This document shows, one piece after another, positions 33,058 to 43,714 of a stretch of DNA of 64,000 nt. Both the position numbers and the translations under genes were made by a program. The number at the start of each line of letters is the position of its first letter. Position 1 is the stretch's first letter. The DNA is from Gonocerus acuteangulatus (Eukaryota > Arthropoda > Insecta > Hemiptera > Coreidae): contig OX328124.1 in NCBI GenBank assembly GCA_946811695.1, positions 94,705,535-94,769,534 of the forward strand. Reading direction: 5' to 3'. Under the pieces are notes generated by a model that saw nothing but the letters and a program-made list of their open reading frames with translations, did not search any database and had not been told where the DNA came from.

Positions 33058-33255
33058 TTGCCTTGGTCTAGAGGCAAATGAATTGATCTATCATGCGAGA
33101 GTCACAGGTTCTAGTCCTACCGGCAGCAGGTGGAGTTATATTTCATCTATGGGCCGCATGATGAAATTCCCTGATCCACAATGAAAGTTCAGGAGGGTGG
33201 CTACTTATAGATAGCCCGGCGCTATTGCCCCAGATGCAAGAAGTTCCCTAAAAGA
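33058..33255 (+). mobile_element. tRNA-headed SINE, family A, diverged
   Basis: TTGGTCTAGAGGC and ACAGGTTCTAGTCCTACCGG stand where the A and B boxes lie in 9919-10104. The tail has GGGTGGCTACTTATAGATAG and CCCGGCGCTATTGCCCCAG. This copy joins the GGGTGG tail block with a family A head. Confidence 0.7.
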
Positions 33256-34379
33256 GAGAAAAAAAATCGAGGTGGAACATCTTTACATCTCCGTTTGTTG
33301 AGTGAGATAAAAATAGCCTTCCTTAACGGAGAAAGTTATTCGAAAATTCTATGCTAATCAAAAACACAATTTTCGAATGCAGAGCGTTCGGAGTCCATAT
33401 CTTAACATCCGTTCTTGAAATTGAAATGAGATTCGTTGTCTGTAAAAGTTTAATTCATAATTAATGGAAAATTTATCGTACTCAGGACACAAGGTAACAT
33501 ATAGTTTCACTATTCATAAAAATCCATCATTTTGAACAAGAAAGGCGTTACATTTTTTGCTCGAAAAGTCTTTCAAAGAAATGTTTTGGGAACGTTGCTA
33601 ATTTTGGAGATAAACGAACTTTAGAATTTATATTCTTGTCACATATGTTTTATTAAAATAGGACGACTAAATAGTTAGAGATGGGAATTATTTTAATAAA
33701 TGGAAAGAGATATTTTACGAATAGGAGTTTTAGAATCATGATATCGTAGCAAAATCGTGCGTTTTGGACACGAAAAATCCTCATTAGTGAAAGGCCTTTC
33801 GTAACAAAATGCAAACAGCGTAAACAATTATGACAGTTCCCAGAGCATTTACTCTCGACTGAGCAATGAGAAATAACAAACACTTTGCTACATAGGAAAG
33901 ACACGGTCGGAGAACTTTTCACACATGGCGAATATAGAAACCTTGAACAAGAACTAACGAACACGTCCGGAAGTTGAAGACCAAGAGATACATCTATAGT
34001 GGAAACTGCATATCTTACATCTCCATCCTTTCAGCTAGATATCTTTCGTCTTGCTGAAATATCAGGAGGTAGTAGATGATCTCGAACGACAAAAGGATTT
34101 TATTCGAAAAGTGTGTAAATATCTACATGAAATATTTATTAGTGAAACTGCCTTTCGGCAAGGAAACGAAAGTATTTTTACAAGCAGGAAATTAAGAATT
34201 TTAAGTAACTTATTAACTAAGTAATAGTTACACCAGCACCTGTTACTTCAGATGTCTTGGTCATGGTACTTAATGAGTTTCCACTTAATAATATCTTGAA
34301 AAAATTAATTGTATCTGATTGAAGAGGCAAGTAGAAAAAGTGGGATGAATTTTAATCTTATTAAAACCACCTGATATAT
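33256..34379. other. No recognised gene
   Basis: A 103-codon minus-strand frame (33653-33964) is Cys-rich by chance and has no known layout. Confidence 0.45.
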
Positions 34380-34387
34380 TCCATAAG

Positions 34388-35718
34388 TAGAGCCCGGAAG
34401 TTAGGCATTTATTTTTGGGTGAAATAGGCAGGCAAAAAGGCACTAAAAATACTAAAAATAGGCAGTACTGTAATTAAAATAGGCATTTATTAGGAGTGAA
34501 TGCAAAGAGGAACCTTACTCATTAATGATGAAAATATGTATTTTAAATACTCATTCATTTCTTTATTACCAACTAGCTGTTACCCGGCGTGCCATGCAAC
34601 GCCTACTTTCTGCTTCCATAAAATCAAAATTAAATTAGGAACCCCGTTCATTGTTTCGAATCCGTGACCTCCGAACTGTGAGTGGTAAACGATTTCAACA
34701 TAGCCTATGGCTCTCCCCGAATCAAGACCTACATGTGTGCCAAGTTTGATCGAAATCGGTCGAAATGTGTAGACTTGTATAAGGAACAAACATACAGACA
34801 GACAGCTGCTAGACGTTTTTGACCTAGCCCATGACATTCACCGTATCAAGACCTACCTGTGTACCACGTTTGGTCAAAAGGTGTGGATTTGTATTAGGAA
34901 CAATCCTACATACAGTCAGCTGGTAGATGTTTTTGACTTGGCCTACGACACTTCTCGGATTAAGATCTACATGTGTCCCAAGTTTGGTCAAAGTCGGTCA
35001 AACGGTGTGGATTTGTATAAGGAAAAAACATACAGACAGACAGCTGGTAGACGTTTTTGACTTAGCCTACGAGACTTCCCGGATCAAGACCTACCAGTAT
35101 TCCAAGTTTGGTCAAAATATGTGGATTTGTATAAGGAACAAACGGACAAACAGTCAGACACGTGTACTTACTCTCAAGGGAATTACTTCCCTTGTTACAA
35201 GCAACAACAAGATGCTTTTTCAAAGTATCAACTGTTATAGACCTTCACAGAAAAAATGTTTTTCATCATGGCAAAACTTCCTCTGCATTATCTTATCATT
35301 TCGAAATCCGGAATACCAGGTAATTACGCATTGTCACAGCAAAAGGTGTGTGAGGAAGGAGACGTACTTCTCTCATCCTCTCTCTTTCCTCCTATTCATT
35401 ATGCTTGTGCATTCCTTCTACTAAGGAAGGTTCTGTTAAATCCATGGGTTGGGAAAATTAGCTTTCGAATAGATATTTGTGACGGCAATTTGTAATTTGA
35501 GCAACCTTTTTTGTCTTCGATGAACGGAAATTCAATATATGCTTTTTGAAATGTTTAAATGGCAGAAAAAATTGCATAACAAGCAAAAAAGGCAAAAATA
35601 GGCAAAATAAAAATTGTCACTACACTTCCTAAATGCACGAAAACATATTTATTTCTATCTGATTCTTCAATATATCCACTCAGATAAAAAAGGCATTTTG
35701 CCTAACATCCGGGCTCTA
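34388..35718. mobile_element. hAT-type non-autonomous element, 1331 bp, with nested repeat
   Basis: The ends TAGAGCCCGG and CCGGGCTCTA are inverted. TCCATAAG flanks both sides exactly (34380-34387 and 35719-35726), the 8 bp duplication of the hAT superfamily, whose ends often start (T/C)A(G/A)NG. Subterminal AAAATAGGCA words repeat near both ends. From about 34572 to 35200 it carries a nested CTAGCTGTTACCC-type repeat. No transposase frame is visible; open frames at 34927-35495 have no domain. Confidence 0.88.
34690..35160 (+). repeat. Degenerate tandem array, four units of about 114-124 bp, inside the hAT element
   Basis: Units start near 34702, 34827, 34942 and 35065. Each has ATCAAGACCTAC, CCAAGTTTGGTCAAA, GATTTGTATAAGGAACAAAC and a closing GTTTTTGAC word. 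The same unit appears inverted at 43300-43400. Confidence 0.8.
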
Positions 35719-36005
35719 TCCATAAGTAATCAACAGAAGTCAAATACCACATCTAAGTTTCAAGAAAACAGCAATAATCCCGAAATGTAAACAACTATCA
35801 GACTGATTGGCACTAGGTTTCACGCCGGATTCCCAAGTTAGGATCGAATACTGCATGAAGCTGGTTGAATATTTTCTGTTATGTATAGAAAGAGGGTTGA
35901 AGTTGATGCCCCGAAAAAAAAACAACTAAAAATAAATAAAAAGTTGGCCCATTCAATCTACTTTTTACATTTCAAGAGGAAGATCAATAAATAAAACACG
36001 TGAAA

Positions 36006-36172
36006 TAATAAAACTAATTTATTAATCCTAGATCTACTAGTTTCGCACCTTAGTGCCTCATCAGGAGCCTAAAAATAAAAGTATTTAAAGCCACAGTAGG
36101 CAAATCAACCTTCCACAATCAGGGCCACGTCATGACACTAAAGTTGAGAAACTAGTAGGACTCGGGTTAATA
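36006..36172. mobile_element. Fold-back element with hammerhead-like core, short copy
   Basis: TTATTAATCCTAGATCTACT at the left pairs with an inverted, diverged counterpart at 36147-36172 (ACTAGTAGGACTCGGGTTAA). On the minus strand at about 36038-36068 one reads CTGATGA, one extra G, GCAC, a TAAG loop, GTGC, GAAAC. Stem bases differ from the other loci but pairing is kept. Confidence 0.6.
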
Positions 36173-37083
36173 AATCATATTCACGTGACATTCCGACTGA
36201 AATACAACAAACATTCACGTGCCTGTATCCACATATTAATTATAAAGGTCCGACACAAAGGAACTGCGATATCTTTTCCAGTGTTTTATAATTGTAATCC
36301 ACAACTCAATCACGCTTCGACCATGAAGGAAAGAATAGTGGATCAAGTTCTTACTATCATTCTAACTTTCGAAAATGTCGAAACATATACTAAAGCAACT
36401 CAAAAGTCTAACACGGGGGAACTGCCTCATTTTCGCGGGTTAAAATATTAGGTGGACCTATGGACATGAAGAGGTTTCACTTCAATGCCAAAAGTCCGCG
36501 AATAGATAAAAATTGATCATGCCTGTTACTAGTGCCTGTAAAATTTATTCTTAGAACAGCCTACTTGTGAAAAAATAAAGGTACAGCTCAATTTGTAGTT
36601 TGGAGTCCCCGAAACAGAAATTATATGACTTTCATATTTTTCTCCAAAACGACTGAAGTTATCGCCTAAGATATTTTATTCCGGGACATACTAAATACTG
36701 TTGATAATTATAGTATTTCAACGGAAGATGTTTTCCAAGTTGGGGTTTCCCATTCTATTTCCTGTGACGGAAGAAGACTCATGTCTAAAGGCAGGAACAT
36801 TCTTCTACTGATTTCACATGCTGTCTGGAACAGACAGTCACACGTAGAACATTCCCTGCGTTGACGGATCATGGGAAAACTTTACAATAGTGAGAGCTCT
36901 TCTTCAATTTTTATTACATTCGGAAAGTTTACATGTCGTCATATTGTCTCTTCTACTCTCTCCAAAAGACGGCTTACGAATGATACACGCTGTAAACTCA
37001 ATTAACTACCAAGAGGTTTGATTGGCGTTATTTATTTGACAAAAGTACTTATCATCAGTGTCATATCATCAGTGCTCTCAGTG

Positions 37084-37086
<3 letters not shown>
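36173..37086. other. No recognised gene
   Basis: An 88-codon frame (36185-36451) has no known domain. Confidence 0.5.

Positions 37087-37155
<69 letters not shown>
37087..37155. repeat. (TA)n microsatellite
   Basis: About 34 TA units. Confidence 0.95.
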
Positions 37156-37157
<2 letters not shown>

Positions 37158-38180
37158 AAGTTATTTGAAATCTCTTTTAAGGATAACCTATTTCTATATT
37201 TAATTATTCAACGAAAGATGATTACCACCATTGGATAATTTATTTTTACCTGATCTGTAACAATGCAGCATCGCTGTTTTAACATACCTGCAAAATAATA
37301 AATTAAAATTAATAAAATGTAAACTACGCATCTTATAACTATTTTAAATTTGTAACACTTTACAAAAATTGTATATAGATTTTTAGAAGAAGTCTATACA
37401 GTTCTTTCTTTAGGGGGTATCACTCCTTCAAGGAGGTTTATTGTCTAATGAACCAGTCTTGTGATGAATAATTTGATTCCTTGATTCCCATAAACAGAGA
37501 TTTCAAAATATTTGTAATATGCCTGAAATCCAAAGCTATTGCGCAGATGTATTCAAATGACATTGTAAAGTTGTGTCCTGTAAGTAAGAGAATATTGTGT
37601 TTATGTGCTGGCTAATGTTTTTCAACAATTCATTAATGTCATGTAGGATATTAAGTGTCGTCTTCTGCATTCCGTAACTAGTTGATTACTTTTAAACTCT
37701 CTTTTACATACATCACAGGTTAGTTTGTTAAGTCCCGTCAGGAGATATTCTTGTATTAGACTTGTACAAGACTTACATAAGGCTAATTCTGTGTCGAGCA
37801 AGTACAATTTCTTATCGTCTGTTGTCATGTTAGCTGGATATCCACTCTTGATACGTATTTCATTATCAGTTAGACAAGTCCAGCACTCTGCCCAATAATT
37901 TATTCAATTACATTGTTCAAGAGTTGTAAGAATTCTTAAAAAAAAAATTAAGAATTTAAGAATTCTTCTTCCTAGCAGAGAAGATAATGCTAACTTAATA
38001 TATTTTTTGAATGTAGAAATGCGAGTGTGTACATGAAAGCCATTGTGTGGAGGCGGTTAAAGGATCAAGTTCCAAATATCTCCTTGTGACCTCGGCGAAT
38101 CCGCGCTAACGGTACGTCGGCCCTTCAGGAATCCAGCTGCCTTTCCGTCCAGCGAACCCGACACCGTCTCATGCAGCATC
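37156..38180. other. No recognised gene
   Basis: A 68-codon minus-strand frame (37622-37828) has two CxxC pairs (LCKSCTSL and TCDVCKRE), which recall a small zinc finger. It is short, isolated, and I give it little weight. Confidence 0.4.
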
Positions 38181-38275
38181 TCGTAGGCTCAGTGGCCGTG
38201 AGTGTTAAGGCGTTAACAGACCGCGTCTGTCCCCATGGTCGTGGGTACGATTCATACTAGGGTTGGTGGCTCCTC
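38181..38275 (+). mobile_element. SINE family C head fragment (tRNA-Ser-like)
   Basis: GGCTCAGTGGCCGTGAGTG, TTAAGGCGTTAACAGAC and GTCGTGGGTACGATTC follow the head of 15104-15318 read on the other strand. No clear shared tail follows. Confidence 0.6.
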
Positions 38276-38812
38276 TTTAGAAAATAAGGAAAGTAACATC
38301 TCAACCCAAAATAGAAAAGTTTAAATTATAGAAAATCCGTCTTAAAAAAATCTTTCATATTAACATACGTAGTTAGGTTAAATGTAATCAACTCCCTGGT
38401 CTGTTCACGATCATCGGAAGGATTAAAGAAACACAAATCCAAATGGTCTAGAGAAATATTAAATCTTATGGCTCATAATAAAATACAATTTTACAAGAAG
38501 AACAATAATTTCTCATATATTTTGATTTTCACGAAATAATCTTTTCTTTCGGTAAATGTAAATAACGACCTCAAAGGGCATATTTGACGTCAGTGTCTCT
38601 AAAAAAAGAAAAACCCAAGGGACATATTTTACAAGTTAACGAAATTGGCGCATTATTTATTTTAGCGCGGTCCCTCCCTCCCCCTTAGGGAGGAACCCCG
38701 CTTATTAGGTTAATACAATGAAACAATCCGGAAGTACCGACAAGAAAATTTCGCGTTTCAGAACCCCTAGAGACCGAAAATAACGGTGGTTCAAATTTGT
38801 ATGTATGTATGT

Positions 38813-38814
38813 AT

Positions 38815-38876
<62 letters not shown>
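38813..38876. repeat. (TA)n microsatellite within R copy 2
   Basis: GTAT repeats lead into TA units with one AAAT interruption, at the same place as the tract in copy 1. Confidence 0.93.
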
Positions 38877-38880
<4 letters not shown>

Positions 38881-39593
38881 CTGTTCGATCATTTCTGGCT
38901 TCCCTGATGGTCCGATTTTGATGAAATTTGATACAAAAATCTGTCGTCCAATTTGAAAGATCAAGTTCGTTAACCAGCAAAATCCGCCCACTGGTAGACG
39001 CTTACGTTTTTGAGTTCATAAGCTTGTAAGTACTCTTTTTATAGGCTTCTTGGGCTAGGAAAACGAATGGAACCATTTTCAAGGCGATAGCTTTAACCGT
39101 TTTCGAGAAAACTGAAAAAATAATTTTTGAATGCCGTTTTTGGTTTGGGTACTTAGAGTCATGGGATTCAGTTGAAACATTTACTGCATGTTCTACTTTC
39201 ATTAAAACTAATATGTTGAAATTTTGGTTGCGTTTGGAGTTAAGGAAGGGTTAGAATAACAAATTTTATTAACAGACATAAAATAGTTTTGGTAACTTTG
39301 TATACTTTCCTTAATATCTCGACAAAAGTTGAGAATTTGGGAAACAGAAGAATACCATTAGAAAGCTTACTAAATGCTCTACAAAAAAGGTTCTAATAAA
39401 AGTTTTGATTAGGCGATGTCAATCGGAGAAATAAGTGCTTAAAACTTTAAAGTAATTGATTTCGCTTATTCGAACGGTTCTTTTTGTTTGTTTTTATTCC
39501 TTGTTATTTTTTAATTGCTTAAAGTTGGATAATGTATTTGACAATAAAACAGATTAATTAAAATAAGAAAAACAATTCATTGTTAAAAATATA

Positions 39594-39697
39594 TCAGGCT
39601 GTACCGTATGAAATGTCAGTTTTGGATTTGTCGATTTCCTTCAAATGTCTTGAAACTGTCGAGGCTCCTACTCCGAGTTCTTTGGCATATTCCCTAG
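39594..39697 (-). pseudogene. Possible mariner-like transposase fragment (helix-turn-helix)
   Basis: A 33-codon minus-strand frame without ATG reads REYAKELGVGASTVSRHLKE before a TGA at 39594-39596. The STVSRHLK pattern is what I expect of the second DNA-binding helix of mariner transposases. No catalytic part or mariner ends were found. Confidence 0.4.
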
Positions 39698-40431
39698 TGT
39701 TTTTAATTGCTTATAGTAGTCAAATGTATTTGTCAATAAAACAGGATACGTATAATTAGAATCAATATTTTGTTTGTTAGAATTCGAAGATGCCGTATGA
39801 ATATCTAGATTACAGTACTGGTGTTGATTTCGTTCTTTAGAATTATTCTTGGTATTCCCTATTTTCATCTGTTACCCATAGTTTTTTTACTGTTAGTAGG
39901 TTTTTCTTATGGATTATAGAATATAAATCTATTTGGCTATAAAACAGGATACGTAAAATTAGTGACAATATTTCGGAGATTTCTGAGCGAAATACTTTTA
40001 AGATTTTCTACCACCACGAACGGCTTTTTTCCTCTATTATTATCCACTAGATAGGCTTTATTTTGCATATTATTCTATATAAGTTTTATTCAGCAAGGGA
40101 TTCTGATGAAATTTCGTGTTTTTGCTGTGGATTTTAAATACGATGAATCTAAGATTGGATAACATTAGCGAGTCTACATAGTTAAGAACCGACGACGGAG
40201 GATTACATCTTGCTATGATTTAGTCTACATATGTATATTAAGTCCTAAATCCAAAAAATAAACTTCACAACGGTTAGATACTATGAGCGAATATGGCGGT
40301 TCAATGCTCGTAGAAACAACGGGGCCGCAGGAAATTTACCTGCTAAGAGCTAATCCTCAAGAGCTGTAAATATACCCCAGGTATCTGCCGACACAAATAG
40401 GTTACATACTAAATATTCATAAAGACTACTA

Positions 40432-40601
40432 CTAGTTTAGGCAACTAAAACGCTATTACACGTAAAATAAAATATGTTTTATGAACTAAGTGATCTTATT
40501 TAATTTATTTTTAAGGGTTGTACGAGAAGTTTTTATCATAAATTCAAAATTTCGGGAGGGGCTGCAGCCCCCTCAGCCCCCCCCCCTCATATACGCCCAT
40601 G
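40432..40601. mobile_element. Partial MITE of the CATGGGCGTATATA family
   Basis: The inverted end TATACGCCCATG at 40590-40601 and the adjoining C-rich part match 23137-23406 and 59027-59307. The left end is missing. Confidence 0.75.
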
Positions 40602-40855
40602 CTTCTGTATCCTCTAGAAAGGCTTTATTAGGCATATTTTGTATTGATTTATAGAGCTTTGCTTTAGTAAAAGTTAGCTACTGTCGGTGTCCCTGACGCC
40701 TTAATATCACTTTTATTCGAGATGTTCGAGAGGATTTTGACAATTTTCACGAGATATATATAAAAATAAGTTTATTTCTTTTCTAAGCTTATCAAATGGC
40801 ACTAGGGACATGAACGGAACCGCGCGAAGATGCTGCAGTTCCTGCGAGTCGGACG

Positions 40856-42859
40856 TTTTTTTAATTATCGTTCAAAACGTGTGAAAGGTTCAAATCTTGT
40901 TCAAAGAACCCTTCAAGAATTCTGTTTAGACAAAAAATCATTAAATCACCAAAATACCCAGGCTTACAACATATTAAAATAATTAATGCAAATAACGTAG
41001 ACTCAAATTAAACAAGACGTGTTAACTCGAAGCTTATATTCTGATTGTTTTCGGAGCCCATTTACGAAAAGACTTCGATATAAGGACACGAGGCATTCCT
41101 GAAGAAAAATTTGAATTTGTCATTTTCTGACTTTATAAGGGAAAAAGGTGGTACACATTTACTTCCATATTTTCCTGGCTTAAATGAGTTTTAGTTATTA
41201 CTAATAACCAATTTAATATAAAAAATAAATATTTCTGAGAAAATATATTATATAGGCAGATTTCTCAGAAAATGTAAATATTTTCAATATCAAAAAACAT
41301 TTTGTTACGGTCATTTAGTAGGACACTTGAAAGTAATCCTTTACTTCTTTCTCCAAGGCATTAGCGTGCGTTTAAAAATATTTATTTTTCATATTAAATC
41401 AGTTATTAGTAGATAATAATTAAAGCTCATTAAATCAAGGGGAATATGGAAGAAAATGTTTAACACCTTTTTCTCTTCTAAAAATTAAAAAATTGGTGGC
41501 AGAAAAAATGACATTCAGCATTGCAATAAGAATTGAAGGGAAAATAACCCGTTTTATAGGCGCTTATAATTATTTTAACAATATCTTTATTCAAGTTTTT
41601 AAATTAATTCTATGTTAAAGGTAGAAGCAGAGTTCCACCAATTTCTTTCTCTCAAAAATATAAAAAAGGTTTTTTTTTTTAATGTGAAGATGAATAAAGT
41701 GCAGTTTAGCTTTGAAAAAAAGGAAATATAAACACAAACGGACTCATTATGATCTCTAAAATAATTAATACCTTAGTAAGTTGCTAAGTACCTCTTATAT
41801 TATTCCCTCCAAAAGGAATTCCTAAGATACTCACATAAAGCACAAACGGTTAAAAAAAATTAGGTTGATGGACCGAGGAATGACATGTGTATATCCGGCA
41901 AAAACTCGACCGGAGTATGAAGGAGACCTACTTTCACCAAGAGAGGCTGTATTTTGCCATAATAAAATAACAAAGGCTATGATTTGCCTGCAAGAAATGG
42001 CACATCCGTTTACAGCCGACACATTCTGGAATGCTACCGAAATGGGATGGAATCATCTGATCGCCGGCATTTTAAGTCTTTATGGACTATTTGTAGGGCA
42101 GCGATGTACCGTTTTGCTCCATTTCTCTAAGCAAACAACAATGACATGCATTTCTTTAAGAAATCTTCCTATAATCTTTGTATAACTACTGCTTGTCAAT
42201 CCCAATTGAGAAAAGTAGCCCATTTCTGTATTTTTCCCCATCATGGTATTTATCTCGTGTTTCGTTTGTAGTTTACATCGGTTGTGGAAACAAAAATAAA
42301 AGTATTTTCATAAAATAGGCAGAAGGTCAAATGATAAAATGAAATACTTTTAGGTACTAGTAATCTTTATTAAAATTGCTCTACGAGTTTCACATCCACT
42401 TGGCCAAAAATATTCATACGAGTTTTAAGTAAGATTTTAACAAGTCAAATTTATGTTTTATTCAATATAATTCAAATTTACAAAAAATCAAATAACGAAA
42501 AGCAAAATTTTCAAGAATCAATAAATCAATTCCAAACACCGAGACTATAATTTGCCTTCGTCGTGATAATTATCACTTTTCAGTAATGATTTCGCCACGA
42601 TCATAACAAATTTCGTGATCTCATAAATAACTTTTTTTTCACGAACTTCTCGTGGAGAAGTGAAAACTTCCTTCATCCCGCACTTAAATGTCACGAACAA
42701 TTCAAAATTATCCATTCCACTTCAAATCAATGAAGAATTAATGTAGATTTGACATTTTATTTAAACAGCAGGTAGAAACGATTCAGTAGAAAGTATTCAG
42801 AGAGTGAGGTTTTTTAAAACATATAATATTTATATTGAGATGGAGATAATTAACCGTTG
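40856..42859. other. No recognised gene
   Basis: AT-rich. A 106-codon plus-strand frame at 41865-42185 is the longest and has no domain I can identify. Confidence 0.45.
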
Positions 42860-43000
42860 CGGTGATACAAAGTCAAGGGATGGTTGGGATTCTGCTAGGA
42901 GAAAAAAGTCATATCTTGAGTCAAAATGTATATTGGACGTTTCGGCTTCCTTCTTCAGCTAAAAAATAAATATACATAAATTACAAGTGAGAAAAATCAG
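42860..43000 (-). mobile_element. Hammerhead-motif retroelement 3' end, related to 18907-19411
   Basis: GGATGGTTGGGATTCTGCTA and TTGGACGTTTCGGCTTCC parallel the terminal part of the element at 18907. On the minus strand the core is CTGAAGAAGGAAGCCGAAAC: the box, an A, a very short GG/CC stem, and GAAAC. No inverted partner was seen. Confidence 0.6.
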
Positions 43001-43216
43001 ACAGTAAGAAGTCTATTAAACAGCATAACAATATTTATTCACTTTTATAACATATTATTTTATACATTTTTTCCCCTATATTTATTTTTTTCCACAGTAA
43101 TATATTCCATTGCATAGTTTCAGCTCTTAAAGGTAAAGTAATACTTTTGCCATATTCGACGAGTCTTGTTTTCTTCGACGATGGAAAATATTTTACTCTT
43201 CCACAAGAGACAAAAA

Positions 43217-43217
<1 letters not shown>

Positions 43218-43271
<54 letters not shown>

Positions 43272-43714
43272 ATCACGTGTCTGTCTGTTGATTTATTTGT
43301 TTGTTTGTTCCTTATACAAATCTACACCGTTTGATCAATATTGACCAAACTTGGCACACAGGTAGGTCTTGATACGAGAAATCTCCTAGGCTAAGTAAAA
43401 ATAGTCAAGTTTCAAAAGGTCGAAAATTTGGTCAAAAGGTCGAAAGTTTTGTTCAAGAAACCCCCTACACTGAACCATTCAGATTGTGACGGCCATTTTG
43501 AATCGACTAGTACTGGCCTCTGTCGGCTGTTAGATGAAGTGCTGTTGTGCTGGCCTCTGCCGGTATCATTATGAACTAAAGCAAATTCACATCGTTTGAC
43601 CGATTTTCGTAACTGGGTATAGTCAACTAGGTATCAAGTAGATCTTGATACCGGGAGAGTCAAAGACAGAAAGTAGGTGTAGCATGGCACACTGGGTAAC
43701 AGCTAGTATACAAT
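43218..43714. mobile_element. Interspersed repeat starting in (TA)n and ending GGGTAACAGCTAGT
   Basis: A (TA)n tract (43218-43267) is followed by GAAAATCACGTGTCTGTCTG, an inverted 34690-type unit (AATATTGACCAAACTTGGCA) and finally AGAAAGTAGGTGTAGCATGG and GGGTAACAGCTAGT. The same end lies inside both hAT copies. No coding frame. The mechanism is unknown. Confidence 0.65.

Larger units (their letters stand above)
38663..40855. mobile_element. R-family repeat, copy 2, with later insertions
   Basis: It opens TAGCGCGGTCCCTCC with a hairpin like copy 1, and closes with the ACATGAACGGAACCGCGC block (40809-40826) and GCGAGTCGGAC. The first 900 bp follow copy 1 closely. From about 39594 to 40800 the sequence differs from copy 1 and includes a mariner-like fragment and a partial MITE, so this copy either has insertions or is the less deleted one. 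Confidence 0.7.

Noticed and set aside
37622..37828. Small zinc-finger gene with two CxxC pairs
   Set aside because: Only 68 codons, no typical spacing for a known finger class, no neighbours that support a gene.
41865..42185. 106-codon plus-strand frame
   Set aside because: No recognisable domain, neighbours or splice pattern; the length is expected by chance in 64 kb.
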